Positions 1 to 10,263 of a stretch of DNA of 64,000 bases are shown in pieces (positions within the stretch are counted from its first letter, which is position 1; each line of letters starts with the position of its first letter). Under the pieces are notes generated by a model. That model saw only the letters and a program-made list of their open reading frames with translations. It searched no databases and was not told where the DNA came from. The DNA is taken from NCBI GenBank assembly GCA_039105265.1, contig JAPFFF010000015.1, positions 1,178,001 to 1,242,000 of the forward strand, in the 5' to 3' direction. This DNA is from Tritrichomonas musculus. Its lineage: Eukaryota; Parabasalia; Tritrichomonadida; Tritrichomonadidae. Made by a program: the position numbers and the translations under genes.

Positions 1-1232
1 ATGATCTCTGTTAAAAACTGTTTTTCTGGTCTACTCGTATGCATATCATGTTTTATGAGTAGAGATGGACTATTTGAAAGTCTACAGTGATGAATAATAA
101 TATCATCTATATCATCCAGCTGAATCAATTTGTTATATTGATCATATATTTCAATTCCATTAAGTCCTATATAATATTCATCTGTCCAGCTTTTTTTAAT
201 CTCAAAAGAAAGCGTTTTTGTTGAAAAAAGAGGGTAAAATCCATATTGATCCTGAAAACTTTTTTCACGGTTTTCATTAAAATAATCATCAATTAATCTA
301 GAAGATTCAATGGCATCTTGTCGCATTTGTTGAGTAAATTTGAAATCAATACCAAAATTTTTCGGTATTTCCCCGTTTAATGTGTTTGAGCTATCCAACA
401 ATATTGTTATATCTTTAACAGATGAATCTAATGAAATCTCAGAGTTGAAAATACGAACCCCACTAATTTCGATATCAGCTGGAACAACAATTGCAATGCG
501 GACAGGTTCGTGGTTTGAATTCCATGGTATTGAAAACAATTGATCTATTTCTTTCTTTATTAAATGACCGTCAAAAAGGCAGCTTGTATCAACTCCTAAG
601 TCTGGCGAGGTTGTCGATCTTAAAACTTGGACCGCCATATAGTTGTTATCTAAAATAGAAATAGATGAGATTCGTAAAAAATTAGGATCTCCCCAATTTG
701 AATGAATCGTTATAACAACTACTTGACCTTCTTCTTGGATATCTTCTTGATTGTTTTCAATTGCTTGTTCATTAAATGCTAATGGAGAATCTTTAAATGA
801 ATCATTACCCATCGAATGCCTAGTTTTTCTGAGAGAAGCGGAGTGCTGTATTTTTCGATTACCTTGATTGCTTCTGCCGCATGCTAAATCAGCAGGCTTT
901 GAAATATCACTAAGATCAATTGAAAAGCTTCTATGTTCAGACGATGACATGCCAATTTTTCTAATATGAGTCTTTTTGTTAGATAATGGTGAATTATAAT
1001 TATCGTCATAAGATTTACCATTTGATGTATGATCTTTTAAAAAATGACCTAAATTAAAAGAACCATTTGGAATAATATTACCTGCATGCGGCGAAGAAGA
1101 ACGAAGAACACTTCTTGAACTTCGTGGAGTTGAAATTGGCTGAGGTTTTGCAATATGCGCATTCAAATTTTTCTTTCTAGGTTTTGCAATAGGTGGCCCC
1201 AAGGTTAAGACAGGAGGGCGTAATGCGCTCAT
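1..1232 (-). CDS. KATNIP/DUF4457-like protein, N-terminal part (cut by window edge)
   Basis: The minus-strand frame opens at the ATG whose complement is at 1230-1232 and stays open for 410 codons to the window edge, so the C-terminus is missing. Residues 1-150 are Ser/Pro/Asn-rich and probably disordered (start MSALRPPVLTLGPP). A globular part follows with the segments WGDPNFLRISSISILDNN, IEISGVRIFNSE and YYIGLNGIEIYDQYNK. These resemble the repeated DUF4457 module of katanin-interacting protein (KATNIP/KIAA0556), whose usual signatures are WGD..YVGL.GIE and ITG.R.WNYN. Known for the family: it acts at ciliary basal bodies and on microtubules with katanin. Inference: a basal-body or axoneme protein, sensible in a flagellate. 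The start is chosen because it is the first ATG and only AT-rich spacer lies upstream. Confidence 0.7.
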   Translation of the reverse strand, partial: MSALRPPVLTLGPPIAKPRKKNLNAHIAKPQPISTPRSSRSVLRSSSPHAGNIIPNGSFNLGHFLKDHTSNGKSYDDNYNSPLSNKKTHIRKIGMSSSEHRSFSIDLSDISKPADLACGRSNQGNRKIQHSASLRKTRHSMGNDSFKDSPLAFNEQAIENNQEDIQEEGQVVVITIHSNWGDPNFLRISSISILDNNYMAVQVLRSTTSPDLGVDTSCLFDGHLIKKEIDQLFSIPWNSNHEPVRIAIVVPADIEISGVRIFNSEISLDSSVKDITILLDSSNTLNGEIPKNFGIDFKFTQQMRQDAIESSRLIDDYFNENREKSFQDQYGFYPLFSTKTLSFEIKKSWTDEYYIGLNGIEIYDQYNKLIQLDDIDDIIIHHCRLSNSPSLLIKHDMHTSRPEKQFLTEI

Positions 1233-1394
1233 TTATTTTGTGTTTCAATAATTATTTTTTTCAATAGGTCAAAAAAATCCTCTATTCAAAAAAAACCTGA
1301 ATTCAAAAAATATTCTCTTTTGAACTTCATAAAATTTTCTCTTTGAATTTTTGAATAAATTCAACAAAATTGAATCATTATTTATTATTACATG

Positions 1395-1425
<31 letters not shown>

Positions 1426-2350
1426 AAATCAAATTTCTTTTTATTCCTTTTGCAAATAACATTAATTAATTCACTTATTTAAATTAATAAATATATTTTT
1501 AATATTAATTTAATAAAAAAGAAAAGGTTTCCAATTTTTATATTGATATATAAATCATAATATATGATGTAATCAAATTTTTTTTACTAATATAAACCTT
1601 ATTACTTTAATAGCTCTTTCTATTTCAGTAGAATATTTATTTTGAAAAATATCCACAAAAAATGATGTGTGTTAATCTTTATCAGTTTTTTCAAAATTTT
1701 GATTCAAATATTATAGTTCAACCAACTATATTTAACTATTTTTATCTTAACCAATAATCATTTAATTAAATGCTTTTTAATAAAATAATATTTAAATTTA
1801 TATTATATTATAATTATTATATTCAGCAAAATCTATAATTTTTATTAATCAGACAAAACTCACTATATAGCAAAAATTATATTTCAGTTGAATATCCGAT
1901 AATTGAGTATTCATTCAAAGAAGTGTAAACAATAAATCATGATGAAAATTTAAAGAAATGATCATAACCTTAGCCTTTAAATCTATCATAAAAAATGCTA
2001 TTTATTTTTAATATTTGAATTAGCTAATTGCTGGTTATCATAATTATGATTTAATTAAAATATATGAAAATGCATGAATAAAAACATATTGGGCTTATTT
2101 GACACTACAGTTAAATAATGAAGAATTATCTTATTTTTTTAAAAAATAATAATTATAACCATATATATTCATTTTCCCCTCAAATTAATTATAATTAACA
2201 TATTTTGAAGGTTTAATAACGCATTTGATAATGTAATTATCGAGTTTTATACATATTTAAATATGTTCATATATTTCAACTTTTTGAATTATTTTTTTAA
2301 AATTGAATTCAATTTTTATCGTATGCTTATATATTATACATTGCATTAAA
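1233..2350. other. AT-rich intergenic spacer between divergent genes
   Basis: No coding frame worth keeping. It holds a 29-nt A run at 1395-1423 and long A/T stretches. It separates the divergent KATNIP-like and ankyrin genes, so both promoters should lie here, but no convincing initiator motif was seen next to either ATG. Confidence 0.6.
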
Positions 2351-4020
2351 ATGAAGCTTTCCGAAGTCATTGAATTGCATCTAAATGAATTGAATGAACT
2401 AGACAAGTTACAAAACATGCTTATTGATATAACTCCTGAGAACATTGAAAAAGTCGAAGAATATTTAACGACATCAACATTTATCCAAACCAAAGAATCA
2501 TTAAGGCAGCTTTGTTATTCGATAGCAATGACATTAAATTGTCGTCCGTTAAAATACAAGCAATATCTCTCTCTTATTTCGTTTATAACGCCTCAAATTC
2601 AAAATTTTTTCACTCAAGATGAAATTGTCGATGATATATTTGGCCACAACTCGATTAGGCTTCAACTTCTCGAATCAAATGCCATTGACTTTTCTACCAT
2701 TTATTCCTATGATCGAAGTGAATCGACATTTTTTTTCTTTGCTCCAGAATTTGAGAAATTTTACCCTGACTATTTTTGTGAGCATGAAATTGAATTTAAA
2801 AACGTTAATTTATCCACGCATTTGAAGCTACGATCAGAAGGGATGAACGAGTCAGAGCTTGCCATCATTATTCGCAATGACGACATCGACTCATTCCAGT
2901 CGTATGTCTCGAAATTGAACTTCAATTTGAATGGATACATTCCAAAGTCGAAATACGAAATTTCATTCTATTTAAAATCATCGACATCGCTAATTGAATA
3001 TGCTGCTTTTTATGGGTCTTTGAAAATATTCAAGTTTCTGTGGATGAACAACGTCCACATCTCTGACCAACTCCGCGAATTCGCCGTTTCGGGAGGGAAT
3101 TACGAGATTGTTCACATTCTCGAGAGGAAGCAAGTCAAATTTGACGAGGATTGTTTGAACAAAGCTATTCAATATCATCATAACGAGATAGCACGATACA
3201 TCAATGAAACTTTTGACGTTCACTTCACTTTTGACACTTTTCGAGAATGCATCATGTCATACAATATTGAGATGTTCATTGAAATTTTCAATACTATTGA
3301 AAATGATGTAAATACGGCAAATGACTGGGGATGGACAGCATTGCATTTCGCTACAATGCATGGCAAGCTTGACATTGTTAAGTTACTTTGCGAAGTTGAC
3401 GATATTAACGTAAGTTCAAAAAATAATATTCAATTGTTGTTTTTTTTTTATACTGGAATTTTTTTTTTTTTTTTTTTAATGCAACTCCTTTTCATTGGTC
3501 TGCTGCATATGGACACTTGGATATAATGAAATATTACTTGAAAAAGTTTGGCGATTCAATTGATATTAACGTACAGAATTTAAGTGGAGTAACACCGCTT
3601 CATTTGGCTTCTTATTCGGGACATTTATATGTTGTCAAATTTTTGGTTGAACAACCAAAAATTGACATTTTTAAAAAGGATGATAACGGAACTCTCCCTT
3701 TGGCATATGGTGCTAATAATCCTCAAATTGTGGCATTTCTTTGCCATATTAAAGGAATTGATATTAATTGTCAGAATTTCCAAGGAAATTCATTTCTTCA
3801 TTTTGCTGCAAGAAGAGGAAATACCGAAGCTGTCAAGATTTTATTAAATATAAAGGGAATTAACGTCAATCTGAAAAATGAAATTTTACTTGCTTTTTTT
3901 TTGTTTATAGAGGAATTTGATGTCAAATTTTTTTTGAATGAAACTCCTTTGAAAATTGCTTTGAGAAAGAAAAGAGAAATTATTGTTCAATTACTTCAAA
4001 AATGCGGAGGAACTATATAA
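2351..4020 (+). CDS. DUF3447/ankyrin-repeat protein, reading frame interrupted once
   Basis: The ATG at 2351 (MKLSEVIELH) begins a helical N-terminal part of the DUF3447 type that is hugely expanded in trichomonads. Ankyrin repeats follow, e.g. GWTALHFATMHGKLDIVKLL, TPFHWSAAYGHLDIM, GVTPLHLASYSGHLYVV and a final TPLKIALRKKREIIVQLL. The open frame from 2351 runs to 3526. The ankyrin sequence resumes in another frame at 3478-3480 and runs to the stop at 4020. The shift lies inside a T-rich insert at 3428-3480. Taking that insert out gives a normal ankyrin loop (SSKNN then ATPF). A second T-rich insert (3883-3942) is in frame. The gene is therefore a pseudogene, has a sequence error in a homopolymer, or removes the inserts from its RNA; the sequence alone does not decide. 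Role unknown; ankyrins are protein-binding scaffolds. Confidence 0.75.
3428..3480 (+). other. T-rich 53-nt insert in an ankyrin repeat loop
   Basis: It lies just before the TPFH motif of one ankyrin repeat and contains a 10-nt and a 19-nt T run. It ends in AAT, repeating the AAT codon before it. At 53 nt it breaks the frame. It starts with GTAAGT-like sequence 15 nt upstream but offers no AG acceptor, so a canonical intron is not supported. Confidence 0.5.
3883..3942 (+). other. T-rich 60-nt insert in a second ankyrin repeat loop
   Basis: It sits at the same place relative to the next repeat (just before TPLK) as the insert at 3428-3480. It is flanked by the direct repeat AATGAA and has a similar layout: ATT start, T run, TATA..GGAATTT core, T run, AAT end. 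It is in frame and would add 20 hydrophobic residues to the loop. Confidence 0.5.
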
Positions 4021-4147
4021 ATAATAATATTAATAAAATCTTATTTTATGTATGCAAGTTAAAATTTCTTCTGAAAATTTGATAGATAGTATTGAAAATT
4101 TGCAACCTTTTTTTTTTATTATCCATTTGAAAATGAGCATTTTTAAG

Positions 4148-4179
<32 letters not shown>

Positions 4180-4255
4180 ATTAAATGAAAGATTATTTTT
4201 ATATACTTAAAAATTGATAACAAGTTTAGAACTGAAGGCAAATTCAAATAATAAT

Positions 4256-5160
4256 AGAGGTGAGGCTGCGAAAATTTTTGGTATTTTTTAATAATATTAA
4301 TACATATTATTTTATTCCAGAATTAAATGCTATTTATGATAATTTCACTAATATTTTTTTCAGATTTTTAGCTATAAATCTATTTTTAAAATTGAATAGC
4401 ATCTATCTTATTATAATTTCAATTTTATCTTAATAAAAAAATTCTATTTACTCAAAATAATAAATAATTTAATTATCAATATTTAATATATAGATGTGAA
4501 TATAATATTAAAATCTTCGACTAAGAATTATAAATCAAAATAATGATTTTTTATGACTTAACTAACTATCATCTAATTATAAGCATGATTTTTTTGGTAA
4601 ATTATTGATAAATATTAAAATAAATACTTATTGTGAGGTTGATACCAAAATAAAAACAAATGAAATTATTTAGATATTTGTGAAGTTTACATCATTAACG
4701 TATATAGAATTATATTCAATATTAAACCTCAATCCTAGCTAAAATTGTAAAAAATTTTTTAAAAATATTTTGATATGTTTGCCAGCACCAGATAAGTTAA
4801 GAGATAAACTATAGTTATCCCTTTGGTCTTTAATATAGAAGAAAATTTCTCTTTAAATTGAAAAATATTTTTTTGAATTTTGACCAAAAACGCATTCATT
4901 GAATAGCTTTCTTATTAAAAAATAGATATCATCTATATACAAATGAAATTTAATGGTTGAAAAGAAAAAATAATGACGAATATATGAATTATGACATTTT
5001 GAAATATCAATACAATTTCAATTTTTTTTGATTAAATCTGAAAAAAAGTATATGATATGAAAAGGTAACAAAACCATAATACTATATTTTTAATTTATTT
5101 TTAATTTTGTTGATTATTATTCCTAAAAAAGTTCATTTAAAATTTCGCAGTCTCACCTCT
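4256..5160. mobile_element. Non-autonomous TIR element, 905 bp, 8-bp target duplication (hAT-like size)
   Basis: The left end AGAGGTGAGGCTGCGAAA and the inverted right end (reading AGAGGTGAGACTGCGAAA) match at 17 of 18 positions. Both ends are flanked by ATAATAAT (4248-4255 and 5161-5168), a perfect if low-complexity 8-bp duplication. The interior is AT-rich with no coding frame and includes no transposase. An 8-bp duplication is usual for hAT elements (and some others), so the family is inferred from size only. The element ends 9 bp past the stop codon of the TUP1-like gene. Confidence 0.65.
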
Positions 5161-5169
5161 ATAATAATA

Positions 5170-6510
5170 TTATGGGGTTTTGTAATCCCAGAGGCAGACA
5201 ACACCATCTCCATCACAAGACACAAAAGTCTTGCTGCTTGGGTGATGAGAAACCTTAAATATTGTGCTATGATGAGCAGATATTGTACATAAAGCTTGAC
5301 CAGATTTATATTGCCACATTCGTATCGTCCGATCTTTTGAACCAGTGAATATGATTGGTTCAGAAGGTGAAAATGCAGCTGTTAAGACAAAATCAGTGTG
5401 ACCTTCGAAAGTATGTTTGCAAGAAGCAAGGAATCGCATTACCCAAATTTTTACAGTTTTGTCTTTTGAAACAGTTGCAATCGTTTCGTCAAATGGCGAT
5501 ACTGAGATACTCATCATCATATCTTGAGCTTGCTCGTCATCATGTCTTGTATATGCTGGAAATATGTTCATTGGAGGTGTGAATTTGTCATCAAAAATGC
5601 CAATAATTCCATTTGAAAATCCAATTGCATAAAAACCAACTTCAGGAGTGGTTGAAATTGCAATAATGGCTGCGTTATTTTGTGAATTTGGAATTGTGTT
5701 AACCTGCACGCCATTTTTGGTGTCCCATATATTTATTACACCATCAAAGCTACCACTAATTAACCAACTTCCGTCTTTATTAAATACAATTGAAGTAACT
5801 TCTTTTTGATGCCCTGATAATGTAAAAACAAGATTTCTTGTTTTAACATCATATAAATAAACATCATTAACGCAACTTATGGCTAATAATTCATCATTTG
5901 GCGAAAATTTAAGCGCTCTGGTATTGGAATTTTCTGGAGTTGAATCTGGATGAGGTTTGAGCTCAATATGAGACACAATGTCTCCATCTTCTGTATTAAT
6001 AATGTAAACATATTGACTGTCGGCAAAAGCAAATTTTGTTCCATCAGATGAAAAGTCTACAACGCAAATGACAGTTGATGTATTTAATGCATATCGGAGA
6101 GTAATTGAAGGAGGATTTGGCAGTGTTGACGTTATTTGTGGACTTAATTTAATTGATTCGATCGATGGCATCTTTTTAGTTTCTGGCTGCGAAGCTATTA
6201 CTGTTGATTGTTGAGGTTGTGTTTGAGAATCTGACAGTTGTTGTTGTTGTTCTGGTTGGCTTTCTTGAACTGAAAGATCGAATTTTAACTTCAATTTTTT
6301 ATAAATTTGTCGTAAAATGTTCTGATCTTCTGTGCATTGTCTGTAATGAATAACATATTGATCTCTGATTCTCTCAAGATCAAGATTTAGGTCTCGCAAA
6401 TCGGCAACACTTTGACGAATTGCTTGAATTTTTTGATAAAAAGATTCGCCATTCTTATCATGGTCGGATATTGTTGAATGAAGCGTTATATGGAGAGCAT
6501 TTTTGATCAT
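5170..6510 (-). CDS. TUP1-like WD40 protein (transcriptional corepressor type)
   Basis: 446 residues with an ATG start (complement 6508-6510). Residues 20-85 form a predicted helical segment (IRQSVADLRDLNLDLERIR) like the N-terminal tetramerisation helix of TUP1. A Gln-rich linker at about 90-120 follows (QPEQQQQLSDSQTQPQQS). Seven WD40 repeats fill residues 140-446, including INIWDTKNG, KDKTVKIWV, SKDRTIRMWQ and a terminal VVCLWDYKTP. This order and count match TUP1/Groucho-type corepressors, which act in the nucleus with DNA-bound repressors and histone deacetylases. A general WD40 scaffold such as an LST8- or PRP-like protein is the alternative; the N-terminal helix plus Q-rich linker favours TUP1-like. 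A TIR element sits immediately beyond its stop codon and so occupies its 3' flank. Confidence 0.7.
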   Translation of the reverse strand: MIKNALHITLHSTISDHDKNGESFYQKIQAIRQSVADLRDLNLDLERIRDQYVIHYRQCTEDQNILRQIYKKLKLKFDLSVQESQPEQQQQLSDSQTQPQQSTVIASQPETKKMPSIESIKLSPQITSTLPNPPSITLRYALNTSTVICVVDFSSDGTKFAFADSQYVYIINTEDGDIVSHIELKPHPDSTPENSNTRALKFSPNDELLAISCVNDVYLYDVKTRNLVFTLSGHQKEVTSIVFNKDGSWLISGSFDGVINIWDTKNGVQVNTIPNSQNNAAIIAISTTPEVGFYAIGFSNGIIGIFDDKFTPPMNIFPAYTRHDDEQAQDMMMSISVSPFDETIATVSKDKTVKIWVMRFLASCKHTFEGHTDFVLTAAFSPSEPIIFTGSKDRTIRMWQYKSGQALCTISAHHSTIFKVSHHPSSKTFVSCDGDGVVCLWDYKTP

Positions 6511-7775
6511 GTTTAATCTCTATTCCTATGAATAATTTCTACTCTTTCAAAATTTTCAATAGATGCCGATAACTGATAAATCAACAAATGTGATTTCTTT
6601 ATTTTTAAATTATATTTACTCAACATCTAGAAAGTCAACATTAAATATTTTGATATCAAATTGTTTATTATGCTTAAATGAATGCATAAATGATACTTAA
6701 TACAATTTTATTCAACTTTTCGAGAAAATGGATTTTATCAGATACTTCATTAAAAATCTATATTTTCTTTTTATATTAGATTTAGATAACATATTTAATG
6801 ACATGATATCCTAGTGATGGAAAACCTCAATTTTCTTTAAAAATTTTTTTTTAAAATAAAATTCGTACGTTAAAACGGTGTTTTCAATTAAATATTCGGT
6901 TTTGAAATAACTCTCTTACAATTTGCTATTATTTCCTTTAGAAGATGTTATTATATTAACTAATAAAAAAAATGTCCAGATCTCCCCCAACCAATTTTGA
7001 GAAAAATGATTATTTTTTTGATTTATTTTGATGAGAATGAACATTTCATTATGCTATTGTATTTATATATCATGGAAAACAAGTATTTATCAGTTTTACA
7101 TCCAAATATTGTTGTTTCTATCAAACAATTGGATATAAAATATATTTTCAGGAAAAAATTGATTATTGCAATAAATATCATATTTATGCCTATATTATAA
7201 TAAACAAAAGTTGATATTTTATATTTCTTATTGAGAAAAATATATTTTATATGTAATAAAAAATCATTCAAATTTTAAATAAAATAAAAAACTTTTTGAT
7301 AAATACATAAACAAAAAATTGAATTGCTTTTCAATAAATTTTTTTTGAAAGAGTTATGCTAATAAAATAAATTAAACAATATCTTCAAAATGATTAAATT
7401 AATTTCAGATATTTTGGATTTTATACTCTAAATATAGTAATGATAAAAATATATGCTTATATAAAAAAATTTGTAAGAAAAATGTGGCCACTTAATAATC
7501 ACTTTATTGGCTTTAACAAACTTCTACCTCATAAATATTATTAGATAAAAATTATTATTGAATTCTGTATTCTATTCATATACCTTCTCTGTATAATTAA
7601 AATCATTGTAATTCATTTATGAATTATTTTATTTACTTTAATAATTTCAGTGTGAGTATATCAAGTCATATGAAAAAAAATCACACTCAACGGTTATTTC
7701 ACCAATAAGTAAAATAAATTATTATTTAACGTATTATTATCAAAAAAGGACAAATAGAAATCAGTTATTTTTATT
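6511..7775. other. AT-rich intergenic spacer, nothing identified
   Basis: Roughly 1.3 kb of A/T-rich sequence. Open frames near 7000-7270 are low-complexity (Ile/Phe/Lys/Asn) on both strands and overlap one another, so they were not accepted. No RNA gene or repeat was recognised. Confidence 0.5.
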
Positions 7776-8626
7776 AAAGGTCGTACAACTAAATTGAATA
7801 AAAAATAAAATTAAATAAATTTATATTTATCTTAATAAATAATTTATTTAATAATTATAATATATAATTTATATATTTTATATCCAATATTATAAAATGT
7901 AATGGTTGAAATAAAGACTTTAATTAAAATTCAATATCTATCGATTTCTTATATATTTGCATCATTTAAAAAATATAGATGTCATTTGAATGGGCATACT
8001 ATGTGTTATACAAATAATATTTTACTTTTTGACGAAATCCTTCAGTAATTGAAATATTAAACTTTTTATATTTATGAAACCAATCAACTAAATCTTCATT
8101 TTTAGAAAAAACTGACATTTGATTTAGAATGAAATTCAAATATATTAGAAAGTAAATGCATATAAATAAAATTGTATTCTTCATTGGGCTCCTGTAACGT
8201 CCAATTTTTTTAAAATCATCATTTAATAATTCAACAAATTCAATTTTTCGGCATTTTTAGCTAAAAAATGATTTTTTTTTTTCAATAATAATAACTATTT
8301 TTATATAACACTTAATGTTTTAAAAGCATATAAAAAGAATTAATGATTAGAATAAATTATATAAAAAGTTATCGCTATTCTAAATTTTTATAAAGTGTTA
8401 TAAAATTCTTATCAAAAATAATTAAAATAAATTGAGATAAAATACTCAAATTTATTTTCTGAAGAAAGTTTAATATATACTTATATCCTTTTAGTTTTTA
8501 TTTTAATTTGAATTTAGTACGATGCAAATATTTATAAAACTGATTATTATTATTATAATAAAATATAATTAGTTTAAACAAACCAATCATTGAGTTTTAC
8601 TGTTAAAATTCAGTTGTACGACCTTT
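7776..8626. mobile_element. Candidate non-autonomous TIR element, 851 bp
   Basis: The left end AAAGGTCGTACAACTAAATT is repeated in inverted orientation at the right end (reading AAAGGTCGTACAACTGAATT), 19 of 20 identical. Both sides are flanked by TTTTATT (7769-7775 and 8627-8633), a possible 7-bp target duplication. There is no transposase. A 61-codon frame with a secretory signal lies inside on the minus strand. The superfamily cannot be assigned. Confidence 0.6.
7999..8184 (-). CDS. Small secretory ORF, possibly a cysteine-peptidase propeptide fragment
   Basis: 61 codons, ATG start. Residues 1-20 are a clear signal-peptide-like stretch (MKNTILFICIYFLIYLNFIL). The rest contains DLVDWFHKYKKF and TEGFRQKVKYYLYN. 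W..K.Y followed by E..R....Y...N is reminiscent of the I29 propeptide found before papain-type cathepsin L-like peptidases in trichomonads. No mature peptidase domain follows downstream, and the ORF sits inside an 851-bp TIR element, so it could be a captured gene end, a relic or chance. Function not assigned. Confidence 0.3.
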   Translation of the reverse strand: MKNTILFICIYFLIYLNFILNQMSVFSKNEDLVDWFHKYKKFNISITEGFRQKVKYYLYNT

Positions 8627-8862
8627 TTTTTATTATTCAAATATTCAAAGAAATGGTCAAATAATCATTAAAAATTGATATAACTCTCAAACAGGTCAAT
8701 TATTTTCACGAAAATTTTGAAAATATAATCTTTATTAAGGAAATAGCAATATAATCAAAAAATATATTTATATAAATATATTAGATGATTTGAATAAATT
8801 CAAAATTTTGAAAAATTCTTTTGAATCTATTTGAATTAAAAAAAAAAAAAAATTATTTTCTC

Positions 8863-9849
8863 ATGCAAGATCCATCCCGCCAAAACAAACAAGGGAGAAC
8901 TGCTCGTTCTACACTCGATCAAAACTTAGGTGTTGCAATGCAATTAGATCTAGATGAAGAGAATAATAATAACAGTAACAATTCTACAAAAAGACCGCCA
9001 AATGCATATATGCTATTCTGTAATGATACTAGAGAAAAACTTCTTCAAAGAGAGCCAAATTTGAATTATAAAACCGTTATGACACGCCTTGGAGAACTTT
9101 GGAATGCTCTTTCGAAAGAAGAAAAACAACCATATATTGAAAAAGCGAAACAATCTCAAGCTGAATTCAAAGCAAATAATCCAGATTATAAATATAAACC
9201 TCGAAAACCAAAAGCTGCACATCAAGCAACAAATCAATTAATTTTACCAAACGGAATATCAAATGCAGAAGCAAGTTATCTTATGCTTTTAGGAGCGCAA
9301 ACACTCTTAAATCAGAAACAAGGACAGAATATAGGCCCAAATAATATTTTATCTCAGATTCAACCTTCAGCTGCAGCTGCACCAACAACATCGCATGCAG
9401 CAGCTGTTGCAGCAGCTGTAGCTGGTGTTACACCAGGCTTAGCAACGTCAAACAGGAAAAATCAAAATGCAAATAATTCAATTCAAAATAATCAAAATGG
9501 AATGCCTGGTATTAGTTCACCAGGTGTAATAAATATGCAATCAACAACAGGAATGAATACGCAAACAGTTAATATGGGTGGTGCTGGAACAAACGTTGGA
9601 ATGAATAATTCAAATATCGGATTAAATGGCACGAATGGTTCAAAAGTAGATGATCTTGGTCTTTTTCAAGGACCAAATGAACTTCCTTTTCACCTCAATT
9701 CATTGTGCCATCTAGAAAATAAAATGGCTCCTGTAAATGCTTTAAATGCTGCAATCCAGTTACAAGCATCGGTACCTCCAAATCAAGGAATTAATCCCAT
9801 ACAATCTCCTCAAAGCAACTATCAGTGGACCGGACAACACAACAAATAA
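8863..9849 (+). CDS. HMG-box DNA-binding protein
   Basis: 328 residues counted from the ATG at 8863 (MQDPSRQNKQ). The frame is open further up to a TTG at 8821, but that part is only poly-Lys and lacks ATG. The HMG box spans residues about 43-115: it opens with KRPPNAYMLFCNDTREKL, continues with MTRLGELWNALSKEEKQPYI and ends at ANNPDYKYKPRKPK. The spacing and the aromatic/Trp core fit a sequence-specific (MATA/SOX-like) box more than a tandem HMGB. The rest is Ala-rich (AAAAPTTSHAAAVAAAVAG) and Asn/Gln/Gly-rich, probably disordered. Expected role: nuclear DNA bending or transcription regulation; targets unknown. A short (ATT)n stretch follows the stop codon. Confidence 0.85.
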   Translation: MQDPSRQNKQGRTARSTLDQNLGVAMQLDLDEENNNNSNNSTKRPPNAYMLFCNDTREKLLQREPNLNYKTVMTRLGELWNALSKEEKQPYIEKAKQSQAEFKANNPDYKYKPRKPKAAHQATNQLILPNGISNAEASYLMLLGAQTLLNQKQGQNIGPNNILSQIQPSAAAAPTTSHAAAVAAAVAGVTPGLATSNRKNQNANNSIQNNQNGMPGISSPGVINMQSTTGMNTQTVNMGGAGTNVGMNNSNIGLNGTNGSKVDDLGLFQGPNELPFHLNSLCHLENKMAPVNALNAAIQLQASVPPNQGINPIQSPQSNYQWTGQHNK

Positions 9850-10254
9850 ATTATTATTATTATTATTATTTATATTTATAATATTTATTCCAAAAGATGA
9901 TTTTTAATATCTGATAATTTGTATTAAACAAAAAAGATGAAAAAATGCATTAGTTTTATCCTTTTTTTCATTAATTAATGATACCATCATTTTACGTATC
10001 ATTTTTGAAGTTCCTCAATTGATATTTCTCAAATTTAATATGTCTAATATCGTCAAATATTTGGCCTTTTTATTCATTTGAAATATTAATGTTTTGGATT
10101 AAATATCAAACTCAAGATTCATTTTATTGCATTTTACATAAAAAAAATTATTGTCATTATTAGAAAATATAAAATTAATAAATGCACTATACAATTCATG
10201 AATCATGATTTAAGTCATTTTTGGTTTAAAGATTTTCAATTTTGCTACTTGTAT
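9850..10254. other. Intergenic spacer
   Basis: 405 bp of AT-rich sequence beginning with an ATT microsatellite (about 9850-9868) after the HMG-box stop. It leads to the target-site duplication of the Mutator-like element. No gene seen. Confidence 0.5.
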
Positions 10255-10263
10255 TATTGTTTT
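10255..10263. repeat. Target-site duplication, left (TATTGTTTT)
   Basis: This 9-bp TATTGTTTT is repeated exactly at 17857-17865 directly outside the other end of the element. Nine base pairs is the characteristic duplication of Mutator-like transposons. Confidence 0.85.

Noticed and set aside
3413-3480. Canonical GT-AG intron in the ankyrin gene
   Set aside because: GTAAGT is present at 3413, but no AG occurs before the ankyrin sequence resumes, and the trichomonad branch/acceptor ACTAACACACAG is absent.
6977-6995. C-run TCTCCCCCAACC as a third Kolobok-type end
   Set aside because: No TTAA next to it and no partner G run at a sensible distance.
6997-7271. 67- and 82-codon frames on opposite strands in the spacer
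   Set aside because: They overlap each other and are low-complexity Ile/Phe/Lys/Asn with no motif or promoter.
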